A stretch of DNA of 64,000 nucleotides from Buxus sempervirens. Its lineage: Eukaryota > Streptophyta > Magnoliopsida > Buxales > Buxaceae. Shown piece after piece: positions 10,544 through 22,511 of the stretch. Position 1 is the first letter of the stretch. Each line of letters begins with the position of its first letter. A model generated the notes under the pieces. It was not told where the DNA came from. It was given only the letters and a program-made list of their open reading frames with translations, and did no database searches. The stretch covers positions 33,056,036 to 33,120,035 of the forward strand of contig OX387194.1 in the NCBI GenBank assembly GCA_947561395.2, written 5' to 3'. The position numbers were made by a program, and so were the translations under genes.

Positions 10544-12299
10544 ATGGCTTCCCTTGCCCCGCTCTCTTCTGCCATTGAATCTCCTCCTGCAAGACAACAT
10601 GTTAGATCCAAACCTCCTAATCTCACTAGGTATAACGTTGTAGATTCTTTCTTTGACAAATGGGTTAACTCCATGACTCTTGCTGAAGAAAGTCGTTGGG
10701 ATTCCATCCACTTAGGCCATATCCTGCACATCCCTAAAATTCCCTTTAAGTGGGAAATCATTGAAGCTCTTATTGGGCATTGGGTTCCTGAGCTGAATCT
10801 CTTCCGTTTTGATGATAAAGAGTTGACTCCTACTATAGAAGAGATTGAAACCATCCTTGGCTTAAGATTTTCTGAGAAAGTTGTAAACCCACCCCTAAAG
10901 CCTAGCTACAAAAAGGAAGCTTCCACCTTCTTAGGTATAGGGAAGAAAGACCTAGGGGATTCTGACGCACTTCTGACCTTGTCTAAAACCTTTCTGATTG
11001 AAAAGCTTCTAAGGGGAGAGGACAAGGATGCCCGGTTCAATGCTTTGACCCTGATAGTGGTTAATCAACTATTTTTTCCACGGGGTGACGACCAGGTTGA
11101 CTTGGCTCTTATCTCAGTTATCTGCCAGGTTAGGGAAGGTGAGAGACTGGCTCCTATGATCTTGGTAGAGATGTATCAAGCTTTTACTGACTGTTATTTT
11201 AGGAAGAAGAAGCGCTTCCTTGCATGTGCCCCTATCCTACAGGTAAGAAAAATAACATAAATTTTTTTTTCTTTCTTCTCTTTTTTCTTTTTCTTTCTTT
11301 TTCTTTCTCTCTCTTTTTTCTTCTCTTCCTTTTTCTTTCTCTCTCTTTTTTTTTCTCTTCTTTTTTTTTTTTGAACTGAATCAAGATACATCCCTTTTTC
11401 TGCAGCTTTGGTTATTGGACCACTTGAGTCAGGTTGAAGAAATAACTCGCCGCTTCTTTCCACGATTGAAATTTCCTGTTTTGATGAGCAACAGGGGCTG
11501 TCCTAACATCCATGGTGGTAAGCAAGGTTGGTTCACTTTCTTAGGTACTCTCCAGGATGATCAGGTGAGATGGCGTGGCACTTATCAGCCTAATCTAGAG
11601 ACAGTGATTAGCTTCAGAGATAGAAATTATCTGGTCCTAGCAGGCTTTAAATCTGCTATGCTTTATCTCCCTTTGAGAGTTCTTCGACAGTTTGGAGCAA
11701 CAAAGGGGATTACGATCCCATATGGATATGAGGACTTCCTTGGACCACTTACACCAGCCACCATGGGGCTGAATGCTTGATTAATGAATGAGTGGTCTTA
11801 TGTCCATTTTCTGTGAGGTCCAGTCTTTTCTGAGTCTCATGTAAAAGACTATCTCTTTTGGATCAAAGAGCAGGTGCAGAGTCATGCCCCAGTACCAGAG
11901 GAGCCTCCTACAGTTCTTCCCCCTACCTATGAGGATATCCTGGAGTCTGAAAGAGCAACCCACAAACGGCTTCAAAAAATATGGGTACGAGAAGCCCAGG
12001 AACTTAGGATAAAGGGTATTGATATGGAGAGGCAGCTCGAAGAGCAGACATCTTGCCGCATTGACATGGAAAAGAAGCTTGAAGAACAAAAGCAGGCTTG
12101 TCACTCTGAAGTCTGCTCGATTCGTAGGAAATATCAGGATGCTTTGACTGACCTTAGGACTTTAAAGCTCAGGCTGTCACTTTCAGATGAGGTCTTCTCC
12201 TTTCTAGGCAATCCAGATGCACCAGGAGCTTCAGGGATCATTGCAACACAGGCCGCACGGATTCGTGAGCTTGAGGAGCAGCTAAAGCATAGGGATTAG
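10544..12299 (+). pseudogene. DUF7745-type antisense gene of element B
   Basis: Two exons (10544-11242 and 11406-12299) flank a 163-nt GT-AG intron with an extreme pyrimidine tract; the predicted product is 530 residues. The first exon carries WEIIEALIGHWVPELNLFRF..ELTPTIEEIETILGLRF, then LAPMILVEMYQAF and FLACAPILQ. The second has LAGFKSAMLYLPLRVLRQFG, an ending typical of the plant DUF7745 family, which is often found in Ogre-type elements. The C-terminal third is a predicted coiled coil rich in Glu, Gln and Arg. Exon 1 is open; exon 2 has two stops, TGA near 11778 and TGA near 11814, where element A has sense codons. The gene runs opposite to gag-pol of its element. Function is unknown. 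Confidence 0.85.
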
Positions 12300-13204
12300 A
12301 TTCTTTTATCATTCATTTTTTTTCTTTTTTCATACCTTTGTACAAAAGTAAACTCTAATAGTGGAAAGACAAAGGATTTAATACAAAAGTAGGTTTTATA
12401 TTATTGGCATCAGAATTCTCAGATGCTTGTAAAAACAAAAGTTTTATAAAAAGTACTTGATTTCTCATCACTGGCCAAAAGTATAGTTTTTTTTTGAAAA
12501 GCTAGTCCAAAGCACTTAATCACATATAATCAAAGGAATTAAAATCAGGTTACATTATGAAAAGGGTGGCCCAGTCCATGGGGAAAGACCAAATCTGTCT
12601 ATCCTACAGCCCTTAGAATCTCACCCTAATGGCTTTTCCTTCATGGCTAATCTTGCTAATCTGCTCACTTGCTTAAGCTCATGCTGTCTTCAACTTGAAC
12701 CACATGATCAACTCAATCCTTTGATTTTTTTTTTCATGCCCTTATTGCCCCTAGCGCCACTTATGGTTTTCACTATGGCTGGCTTCTGTATTCCGTCATC
12801 ACCAATATTACTCTGATATTTGAATGAATATACTGAAATCACCGAAGGTTTAAGAATAGGACGAAACAAAGGCTAAGCTCGATTTATGAAATAAAAGGTA
12901 TTAAAGGCTCAAAATTTTCTAAGTGTGAAAATAGGTCAACCGGACTTACAGTCATGATGATTTCAATCCCATTTCCCCTTTTTCCTTGTATTTGGCTTTC
13001 ATTTGCCATTATTTTTCTTTTCTTTATTTATTTATTTTTTTGCCCCTATTGGCTTTGCCCCTTATTGGTTTTGCCCCAGTATAAAACTGTAAGTCCGGCT
13101 TAGGTTTATCAACTAAGACGAACAGGCTCAAATTGGCTTGACTTGGGATAAAATTTTGGGAAACAAGGAAAGGTGGCCTCAGATCATTTCCTAGTAATAT
13201 TCAT
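12300..13204. other. Spacer between the antisense gene end and pol end of element B
   Basis: No gene is seen. It aligns with 36865-37797 of element A, including the stretch of repeated GCCCCTATTGGC-like text. The two convergent transcription units of the element would both terminate here. Confidence 0.7.
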
Positions 13205-14612
13205 TTATGGAAAATATCTCTTTACTGCATCAGAGTTTATTGGCTCAGGAAAATCCTTCCCATCCATTTCTGTTAAGATGAGAGCACCTCCTGATAGGAC
13301 CTTCTTGACAACGTAAGGCCCTTCCCAATTTGGGTTTGAATTTTCCACATGGGTCTTCCAAAAAGGGTAAGATCTTCTTTAATACCAAATTTCCTTCTTG
13401 GAAAGTTCTGGGCTTCACCTTTTTATTGTAAGCCCTGGCCATTCTCTTCTGCTACAATTGGCCACGAGAAAGCGCCTTCAAATGCTTTTCTTCTATTAAA
13501 TTGAGTTGATCATGTCTTGACTGGATCCATTCAGCTTCTTCTAATTCAGCTTCCATTAGCACTCTTAGTGAAGGTATTTCCACTTCCACTGGTAACACTG
13601 CTTCCATTCCATAGACTAGGGAATATGGGGTTGCCCCTGTAGAAGTCCAAATTGAGGTTCTGTAGGCATGTAGAGCAAGTGGCAGCATCTCATGCCAATC
13701 TTTGAAACTCACTACCATCTTTTGAATGATCTTCTTTATGTTCTTATTTGCTGCTTCCACTGCCCCATTCATTTTTTATCTATAAGGAGCTGACTTATGA
13801 TGGGTAATCTGAAACTGTTCACACATTTTCTTCATATCCTTATTCTTAAGGTTTGAAGCATTGTCTGATATTATGGCACTTGGCAAACCATAGCGACAAA
13901 TGATGTTGTGCTTTACAAACTTAAGAACATGACCACTTGTGATGTTTGCATACGAAGCTGCTTCTACCCACTTGGTAAAATAATCGATTGCTACAAGTAT
14001 AAATCTATGTCCATTTGATGCCTTTGGAGAGATCATTCCAATGACGTCTATGCCCCACATAGAGAAGGGCCATGGAGATGTCATATTATGCAACGCACTT
14101 GGAGGTGCATTCTTGTTATCAGCATACACTTGGCATAAATGACATCTTTTGACATGTATATAGCAATCATGTTCCATAGTCGACCAATAATATCCCAATC
14201 GCAGAATCTTCTTAGCAAGCATGTGCCCGTTCATATGGGGTCCACAAACTCCTCCATGTACCGTATCAATTAGCCTTTCTGATTCATTCTTGGCAACACA
14301 TCTAAGTAGGATATCGTTGTGCGATCTCTTGTAGAACTGCCTTCCACTTAATAGGAACTGACCTGCCAATCTCTGTATTGTTCTTTTCTCTGTAGAAGTG
14401 ACATTTTCAGGTAAACTCCGATCATTTAGGAAATTCTTAATGTTTTGAAACCATGGTTCTTCTTCCTTTGGTGCCCCCTCTAGAACAAGGCAATAAGCAG
14501 GTTCATCCCTAACTTCAATTTCTAGTGGTTTAATATCAACACTTTCCGGCATACTAACCATTGAAGCCAATGTTACTAAAGCATCTGCAAATTGGTTCTC
14601 GGCCATTGGCAT
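13205..14612 (-). pseudogene. Integrase region of element B
   Basis: The fragments cover the zinc-binding HHCC part (HGGVCGPHMNGH..CHLCQ), the catalytic core (GIDVIGM, SDNASN) and, after a stop near 13775 at APYR, the MNGAVEAANKN piece with the third acidic residue. The C-terminal part breaks again near 13450. It ends at the same KRYFP stop position as element A (TAA at 13205-13207). A and B share the domain order, so these are decayed copies of one polyprotein. It cannot make integrase. Confidence 0.9.
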
Positions 14613-16319
14613 ATAATTAAAACAAATTCAAGTGAACTTGATGCTTATTTCTTCCAAATACTGGTGATAGGGGATCAACTTGTGATCTTTAGTCTTCCAT
14701 TCACCAGTTGTTTGGAAGATGATAAGACTCGAATCTCCATATACGTCAAGTTCCTCTACTTCATGATCTAAGGCTGCTTGTAACCCAATTATACATGCTT
14801 CATATTCTGCTATATTGTTTGTACACTAGAATCTCAATTTTACTGCGATTGGGATATGCGACCCATCTGGCTTGACCAAAACAACCCCTATTCCATTTCC
14901 ATTCATATTGGCGGCCCCATCGAAGAACATTTGCCATGAGCTTTCATTTTCTTCTTCTTCTGTGAACAGTATTTCTTCATCAGGAAAATTGGTCTTCAAA
15001 GGTTGGTATTCTGGTAGAGGATGTGCAGCTAAGTGATCAGCAATGGCTTGACCCTTAATGGATTTCTGTGTGATATAGGTGAGGTCAAATTCAGATAGTA
15101 ACAACTGCCACTTCACTGTTCTGCCAGTTAAAGCTGGTTTTTCAAACAAGTACTTCAACAGATCCATTCGGGATATCAAAAAGGTGGAATGACTAAGGAA
15201 ATAGTGTCTCAGTCTTTGAGTTGCCCATACTAAAGCACAACAAGTTTTTTCCAAAGGGGAATACTTTGCTTCATATTCTGTGAATTTCTTGCTTAGGTAG
15301 TAAATCGCCCTTTCCTTTCTACCTGTCTCATCATGCTGCCCTAAAAAACATCCCATTGACGTCTCCAAAACTGACAAGTATAGAATTAGTGGTCTTCCTG
15401 GGGTTGGTGGCACTAGCACAGGTGGGTTCAATAGATATTCTTTTATTGTGTCAAAGGCTTTTTGGCAATCGTCATTCCAGACCGTCGGGTTATTCTTTCT
15501 TAGAAGCTTGAAAATCGGTTCACAGATAGCGGTGAGCTGTGCTATGAACCGGCTTATATATTGAATCCTTCCAAGGAAACCACGAACTTCCTTCTCCGTT
15601 CTAGGTGATGGCATTTCAATGATTGCTTTAGCTTTGGCTGGGTCAATCTCAACTCCCTTTCTGCTTACAATAAATCCCAACAATTTTCCTGATGTAGCCC
15701 CAAAGACACATTTTGCAGGGTTAAGCCTTAGACTGTATTTCCTGAGTCTGTCAAATACCTTCTTCAAGTTGATCAAATGGTCTTCTTCTTTACATGATTT
15801 GGCTATCATATCATCCACATAGACCTCCATCTCCTTATGGATCATATCATGGAATAAGGCTGTCATGGCCCGCTAGTAGGTTGCCCCTGCATTCTTAAGC
15901 CCAAATGGCATGACAGTGTAGTGGAAGGTACCCCAAGGTGTAATGAAGGCTGTCTTCTCTTGATCTTCCTTAGCCATCTTAATCTGATTGTACCCTGAGC
16001 AGCCGTCCATGAATGAGAACAGGCTATACACTGCAGTGTTGTCTACTAATATGTCTATGTGTGGAAGTGGAAAATCATCCTTTAAGCTTGCCTTATTCAA
16101 GTCTCTGTAGTCTACACACATTCTGACTTTTCCATCCTTCTTTGGTACTAGTACTGTATTTGCAAGCCATTCTGGGTATGTGGAGACCGCCAAGAATCCG
16201 GCTTGAAATTGCTTAACTACTTCATCTTTGACTTTCAGTGTCCATTCAGGTTTCAACCTTCTCAGTTTCTGCTTAATTGGCTTAACATCTGGCAGAATTG
16301 GTAACCTATGTACAACCAT
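14613..16319 (-). pseudogene. Reverse transcriptase and RNase H region of element B
   Basis: From 16319 downward it reads reverse transcriptase (KKDGKVRMCVDYRDLNKAS, PFGLKNAGATY), breaks at a TAG near 15870 where element A has a Gln codon, then continues with EVYVDDMIAKS (the YVDD active site), the first RNase H (tether region) and the start of the archaeal-type second RNase H (WQMFFDGAANMNG). It breaks again at a TAG near 14824, before CTNNIAEYEA. Dual RNase H domains are a hallmark of the Tat lineage. Confidence 0.9.
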
Positions 16320-17068
16320 GTCTGTGTCTAATCAAGGCATATCTCGATAGGACCATGCAAACACATCTTTGTAGTCAGCTAAGAACCGTATCATTTCATC
16401 CCGCTATACCTTAGATAGGCATACCCCAATCTTCACTATTTGTGGGTCCTCTTTGGTTCCTAGGTTTACAGATATGGTCTCTTCAATATTGGGTTGGACC
16501 CCCTTTTCATGACGCTCTAATTGATATGTGATTTCTTTTGGAGGGTCGTCTTCTTCGTCCTCGGTCTCTTCTTCAACCCCCATTAGGTCAAAGTCGAGCT
16601 CGAGGTCGAAGTCATACTCAACCCGATCCAATTCTATTTGCTTATATGGTTCATAAATGGTTTGGACCTTTTTGAAAAATTTATCTTTTCTATAAAAAAT
16701 TGAAAAATCTTTTTGTATTTTTTGAGAGCCTTCTAAAAAATCTTTTCCTGAAGACGAAGGCTCATTAAAACCTTCAGGAAAAGGGCCTTCCACTAATAGA
16801 GTTTTTTTTTGGAAGCCATGTCTGTTTGCCAAACAAACGCGGCTTCAAAAGTAAGGGGAGTTTCCTCCCAATTATTCAGAATAAAAGAATCTGAGGCAGG
16901 GATACAAGCCTGCTCCTCAAGCTCAGGATCCGCATCAGAAATCACCAATACTGGGTGAGTTGCATCGCCTGCTTCTTCTGTAGGGCTGGTCCCAGATGGA
17001 ACCTGTATTGCAGCCCAATCAATAAAAGGTAGCTCCTCTGCTCCTTCTTCTTTGTTGCCTTTAGTCAT
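16320..17068 (-). pseudogene. Protease-RT linker region of element B
   Basis: An acidic linker (LEEQACIPA, DFDLELDFDLMGVEEETEDE) precedes the reverse transcriptase. It is broken by a frameshift at a run of A near 16800 and by stops near 16403 (TAG, Gln in element A) and near 16330. The same acidic linker is open in element A. Confidence 0.85.
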
Positions 17069-17087
17069 GGCAAAAAAGGCTCGAATG

Positions 17088-17990
17088 TCCTAAAAAAAGT
17101 CCTGCTCCCGCTCTACCTGTGATTCAGGTTCAACCAATGCTTGGGTAGGTGGAGGTGGAACATATGGTTGCAAGGTAGGGACATAAGGCTTTTGAAAAGG
17201 ATTGACATTATAGTATGGTGGTTTGGACTGATCTTGAGGGGGAGACAGCTGAATCTTATGAGAAAGCTTTGGAAAAGTCTCCCTAATGTGAGGGAATTTC
17301 ATGCTTCTTTCCTGCTTCTGTCCTTTCCAAGCTCTTGATCTGGACCCCAACCCTGCTCTATGGACCAGCTTCTTAGCCTTTACCGGTTCTATTCTTCCTT
17401 GCTGGTTAACCCCTAGACCTTTTCCAGGGTGGAAATTGTACATTCCCATCATTTTCTTGACCATCTTCTCAGCACAGGTCATCTTTCCTTCTTTTTCCTG
17501 ATGCCCTCCATGTATAAAATTGACAGTTTCAAATTGAAAAGAGTGAAATGTCAACTTGTCTGCAGTCATTTCCATGTTTCTAAAGGGTACATCAGGGGAC
17601 CACATGGGAGGAACCAAGCTCTCAACTAGGACAATAATCACCTTTTGCCCTTTTATATACTTAACTCTCTGGTGGAGGGTAGATGGTATAGCCCTAGCTG
17701 TATGAATCCACGGCCTTCCTAGGAGTAGGTTGAAGGCTGCAGGTATATCCATCACGTTAAATGTGATGTTAAAAATATACGGTCCAATTGTGACCGGCAG
17801 TTCAACCTCCCCTAGGGAGTGTGTTTTGGAGCTATCAAAGGCTCTTATGATTCTTCCATTTTGTTTGATTTTATTTTGCTCCAGACCGAGCTTAACAAAG
17901 GTTATTAATGGGCAGACATTCAGAGCCGACCCATTATCAATCAAGACTCGGGCTATCATGCAACCCTTACTGAGCACAGCTATGTGCAAA
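17088..17990 (-). pseudogene. Aspartic protease region of element B
   Basis: It reads HIAVLSKGCMIARVLIDNGS, where D-N-G stands at the aspartic protease active site (D-[ST]-G in most Ty3/gypsy elements; the same DNG is in element A). LLGRPWIH follows, then a glycine-rich HPGKGLGVN segment that resembles a G-patch. It ends in a stop at 17087-17089. Its upstream end at about 17990 is the deletion breakpoint, so it starts abruptly without gag. Confidence 0.85.
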
Positions 17991-17992
17991 GG

Positions 17993-19361
17993 TACGTATT
18001 ACAAGAGTCTTATTAAATGTGTTTCCTTGTATTTCGCCGTCGAATCATCTTGATTATCAAGATTTTTGTTTTTCATAATAGGTACTTGTACACCCTAAAG
18101 TTATATGTGCGCAATCGAGCACAACCGGAGGGGTCAATTGCAAAAGGGTATATTGTGAAAGAATGTATGATATTCTGTTCCCGATACTTACCTAACGTAG
18201 AATGAAAAACTAATCGGCTGCAAAGAAACTATGATGAAACTACAATTGGAAGTGCCCAACCATATAAATTATCCAATATTGAGTGGGCACAAGCGCATCG
18301 TTATGTACTTTTCAATGACGAAAGGGTTGCAAGTTTTCGAATGTAAGAAGTTACTTGCTTACCTCATCCATTTGTTTCTATATTACAATATTTTCATATT
18401 CTTTGAATTAATCATTGTATTTTGACTTACAGGCGCCATCTAAGCCTTCTTAAGATGTTAACTCCAAGGGCAAGGGAACATGACATACAAAAGAAACATA
18501 ATAATGAATTCATGCAGTGGTTTAAAGAACATGTAAGAAACCTTATTTCATTTATAGTTATAGCTCCACATGTGTTGTTTAATATTGCATTTCTCAACCT
18601 ACTTGGCCCCTTATTTATAGGCCGAGACACTAAAAGCATCAAATAGTGCCGTCTCCGAGGACATTATGTTGTTGTCACAGGGGCCACAATCAATGGCAAA
18701 AAAATTCAAGGGATACATAAGTAATGGATATCGTTTTTGCACGATAAAGAAAGAGAAATCCTCAAAGAGTCATAATAGCGGTGTTGTGGTACAAGCAAAC
18801 ACTACTAACTACGCTAGTACGAAAGATAAAAATCCAATAACAAGTTATATATCTTTTTACGGGCGTCTGACTGATGTGGTCGAATTGGCATATTCATAGC
18901 AGCTTAGACATGTACTGTTTAAGTGTGATTGGGTTGATATCATAACACAAGGAAGAGGCATTAAGATAGATGAGTTAGGATTTACACTTGTGAACTTCAA
19001 ACGGTTATTATATACTGGTCAACATGTCATGGATGATCCGTTTGTGTTCGCATCTCAAGTTGAACAAGTTTTCTTTGTAGTGGATCCAATCGATGAAGAG
19101 TGGAATGTTGTTGTGAAGACTAAGCCAAGGGACTTGTTTGAATTGATCACAAATGATGATCAACCCATTGATTGCAAGCCATATGCTACCCAACTTGTAA
19201 CAAATAATGAAGAAGAGGTTGATGGGTTGAGTTGGGCAAGGGAAGACGTACCTGGCACAACAGTTGATGCTCATTCTCATACGAGTACAGAACAGCTCGC
19301 ATCTTCTAGTGATCCTGTTCATGACGAACATGGATCGGATTCTAATGATGACCATGAATGA
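17993..19361 (+). pseudogene. CACTA TNP2-type transposase, C-terminal part (DUF4218/DUF4216)
   Basis: Exons follow each other with GT-AG borders. The first (about 18082-18345) has LKLYVRNRAQPEGSIAKGY and EWAQAHRYVLFND, the end of DUF4218. The second (about 18434-18531) has REHDIQKKHNNEFMQWFKEH. The third (about 18622-19361) has FKGYISNGYRF, KSHNSGVVVQA, VLFKCDWVD, FTLVNF and DPIDEEWNVVVKTKPRDLF, the DUF4216 domain, with an acidic tail ending DSNDDHE. In-frame stops lie at TGA near 18204 and TAG near 18898. The catalytic Transposase_21 domain, expected upstream, is missing because the deletion at 17992 cut into an intron. TNP2-type proteins bind the element ends and catalyse excision; this one cannot. 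Confidence 0.88.
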
Positions 19362-19525
19362 ATTGTATTTGAATTGTAGTGATCCTGTTCATTCTCATTT
19401 TTTGTCTTGAATACGACACACTATTTTCTTCTATTAAACTAACAAACAATAACCCTTTATGATGAATCAGATTGTTATTGACTTGTATGATTTTATTTTC
19501 TACAGCATATAGTGTATTTTATTAG

Positions 19526-21110
19526 ATGGCAGAGGGTGGGCCAGCTAGGAGGGGTAGAGGCCCTACTAGATGCCTGGATATACTAAAACTTCGACTTGGA
19601 GAAAAGTTCAACATCGATGTAGATGAATTGGGGCAGCCAATTGGACCAAATGCCTCCAAATTGGCTAGTTTTTGTGGGACACTGGCATGCGATGGACGTG
19701 TTATACCCCTGAATCGCTTTGGCTAGCGAGAAGTCACAGATAGGGAGAAGGACCGAGCGTGGTCGCTTGTAAAGGTATATAATCGAAATTTTAATGTAGT
19801 TCATTGCTCAAGATGTCCACATATTTAGCTAATTGGTATTAACTTTTAAATTTCAATTTGTTATGCACCGTAGGAAAAGTTTGAGGTTGAAGAGAGGTTA
19901 CGTGATGTTATCATGCAATCAATTAATAAAAAATGGAGGGACTATAAGTCCGATTTGAAGCAGAACCATTACGATCCATACGAAAACAAATGCTAAACGT
20001 ATAAATCATCGCCCACCAGATGTGGTAGAGGAGCAATGGGCGATTATAGTAGAGTACTGGAACTCACAAAGCGCCCAGGTAATTTGTTAATTAGTTAATA
20101 TGTCTTCTAAAGCTACTGCATCCTTGTTTATTGACTTTGTATGATTATATGTTGCAGAACGCGTCAACAAGGAATAAAACTAATCGTGCCAACCAGAACC
20201 TTAATCATACGGCTGGGACAAAGAGCTTTGCCAGGGTCAGAAACGAACAGGTATAACAAATGGCTTGTATATGAATATTTATGTGATAAGATTAAATATT
20301 TATGTGAATGAGGATTGTATATGAATGCTAAGTTTTGCATTCTTTTTTGTTTTTCAGGTTGAATGGCTTTATTTTAGACCAATTCGGTCTAGACAATGCT
20401 CTATTTTTATGGGAGATGCTGTCGAAATTTTTATTATTTTTTCCTAATTTATCTCTACATGTGTTCTTTATTTTTATATTTCTTCATCTTTTTAATCGGG
20501 TCAATTGTATTAATTTCTGCTTGTGGATGTTTAAATGATTTATGATGAATTAACACCATATTTTTTCATTAGGGATTGGCAGGCCGTGCTGAGACTTTTA
20601 TAAGAACGCATACTCGAAAAGATGGCACCCCAATCAATGATGAAGCAGCTGACAAGATAGTAAGTTATTTCCTCTTATTGTAGGTATAATTGTAGCATAC
20701 GATTAACTTTATTAGCATCTATTTTGATAACTCAATGATTGCATAAATATTTTTTTCAGGATCAAATGCGAACTATCATGGAATAAGGCATGCCAGATTC
20801 GACAGCCCGAGATGATGTATATACTCAAGTCATGGGGCATGACACACATGGCAGGGTGCGGTGTTGTGGGTTTGGCCACACACCCACCAGGCTGTGGAGT
20901 AGTGCATCCTCGAGTACGTCATCTCGGTTTGTCGATACGGATGAGTTTAATAGGATACGAGAACAATTGCAATGTACAGAAGAGCGGCTAGAAGAAGAGA
21001 TGCGACAACGACAAACAATTGAAGCAACTATTGCACAGCATGCCAGAGAATTTGCAGAATTTAGAAACTTAATGATGAGTAACCGTCAAACACAGATATT
21101 ATATATATAA
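19526..21110 (+). pseudogene. CACTA second gene, Transposase_24 (PF03004) type
   Basis: Exons at 19526-19773, about 19874-20079, 20158-20251, 20575-20659 and 20760-21110 read in order. Signatures are RRGRGPTRCLDILKL, GQPIGPNASKLASFCGTL, INKKWRDYKSDLK, PPDVVEEQWAIIVEYW, GRAETFIRTHTRKDGTPIND and a C-terminal heptad-rich helix (EFNRIREQLQCTEERLEEEM). This is the accessory protein that follows TNP2 in plant CACTA elements. Breaks are a TAG after NRFG (19725), a frameshift near 19993 and a TAA near 20786. Its position just before the subterminal repeats fits a CACTA element read left to right. Confidence 0.85.
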
Positions 21111-21294
21111 ATGCTTTACAAAAATACATATAGCACAAATTCATATCATCTTTATATTTAAATACTACACTTAATGATCTTTGTTACAATTTATAGTTTC
21201 CTGGCGAAACTTATGCAAATGATAGTCCTCCTCGGGATTTTAGCTAGACATGCATTCTTATTATTTGAGGTGAGTAACACAAGATAGCATCGGT

Positions 21295-21296
<2 letters not shown>

Positions 21297-21331
<35 letters not shown>
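21297..21331. repeat. (TA)n microsatellite
   Basis: About 17 uninterrupted TA units lie downstream of the Transposase_24 gene. Confidence 0.95.
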
Positions 21332-21334
<3 letters not shown>

Positions 21335-21639
21335 TAAATTGATTTGTCTACTTATAATTTTACTGACGCATGATTCATTGCTATTTTCATGCAAGGCTAT
21401 TAAATTTATTCGAGTTGCAATATCACTTGTTAATGGAAACCATCAATTTACTGTTATTTAGTTTAATTTATATGACATGAATGTTTGGAGTACTTTAATT
21501 TTATTAGAATCTCTTTTAATTCACTTTCTTTTTTGTAATTCTTTTTCTCTATTTGTTATAAAATTTGCTACGAAATAAGGTATTTTATAGGATTTTCATG
21601 GCATTAATTATAATTTTCGTATATGTAGGTAAAGGCTTT

Positions 21640-21986
21640 TAGCGGCGGTAATTACTGCCGCTAAAAGCCAAAAGTTTTAAGCGGCAGTAATTGAATCGTA
21701 TTTAACTTATACAAATTATTTGCGGCGGTACTAACTGCCGCTAAAGGCATATGCAAGCACGTGAGGATTTTAGCGGTGGTAATTACCGCCGCTAATTAGA
21801 GGGTATTAACGGCGATAAATGTTTCCATCGTAAAAAATTTCTTATTAAGCGGCGGGAAAACCCGCCGGTAAAACTGGTTTTATCGGCAGTAATTACCGCT
21901 ATTAAATTCCCATCGGCTATTTCTCCGAAATAGCGGCGGTAATTTTTCTACCGCCGTTGTGGGCGTCGCGATTAGTTTAGCGGCTG
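21640..21986. repeat. CACTA right subterminal repeats
   Basis: About a dozen direct and inverted copies of a TAGCGGCGGTAATT / AATTACCGCCGCTA motif occur here. They continue at 46526-46600 after the insertion of element A. In CACTA elements such repeats are the binding sites of the element-encoded accessory protein. Confidence 0.88.
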
Positions 21987-22093
21987 GGTATTGTAGACAC
22001 CCCAAATTGCACTATAAAATGAGAAAATAGTAAAAACATGTAATTAGAGCTTAAATCAAGTCAAAAATGCATAAAAATTGACTAAACAGGCTT

Positions 22094-22201
22094 TGCCCGT
22101 ATTTCATTCACGGGCCGGTCGCGCTCGAAATTTCTTTACGGTCAGGTGCGCTCGTGATCTAAATACGGGCACCATTGGACCGTAAATCATTTACGGTCAC
22201 T
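22094..22201. promoter_or_regulatory. CCGT-N9-ACGG array in the 5' LTR of element A
   Basis: Four palindromic units, the first a perfect GCCCGT-N9-ACGGGC. Two half-sites have decayed by C to T or C to A changes (CTCGT, CTCGA) relative to the 3' LTR. Confidence 0.88.
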
Positions 22202-22398
22202 AAAGGCTCGTGCGAGTTTTATTCTTCTCTCGTTTTCCGAGCTTTATCTTTAGTCCAATATCCCTTTAAATGAGCGAATTATGTGTTTTATTCGTTGAAG
22301 CCACCTTGGTTGGCTATGGATGGGCATTATCTCCAACTTTCACTCTATCCTGAGGGTCAGGATATATCCTTCTGGACCAACCATGCCCCTGTGCTTGC

Positions 22399-22411
22399 CT
22401 ATAAATAGAGG
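22399..22411 (+). promoter_or_regulatory. LTR TATA box, element A
   Basis: CTATAAATAGAGG is a strong plant-type TATA box and is repeated in the 3' LTR (45115-45127) and in LTR B. Confidence 0.75.
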
Positions 22412-22511
22412 TGAGATTCTTAGGCTAAGGGCCACGAAATTTTGAAATCCAAGGAACTCCAAGAGAAGAGAAGAGCCCCTGCTGCCTTGCCTGCCCAATT
22501 CAGGTAAGTCC

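Larger units (their letters stand above)
6256..17992 (-). mobile_element. Ogre/Tat LTR retrotransposon B, 5' half deleted
   Basis: Read on the minus strand, this is the 3' half of the same family as element A: pro-pol fragments (17990 to 13205), two opposite-strand genes (here on the plus strand), a polypurine tract and one LTR (8061 to 6256). It lies in the CACTA left end directly after AGCGG (6251-6255), a candidate target duplication whose partner is lost. At about 17992 the homology to element A stops inside the protease region and CACTA intron sequence begins. One deletion therefore removed the 5' LTR, leader and gag together with the left part of the CACTA. It is more degraded than A. 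Confidence 0.9.

Noticed and set aside
11194-11463. Lys/Glu-rich open frame on the minus strand
   Set aside because: It is the complement of the pyrimidine-rich intron of the DUF7745 gene; the same artefact appears at 38533-38865 on the plus strand.
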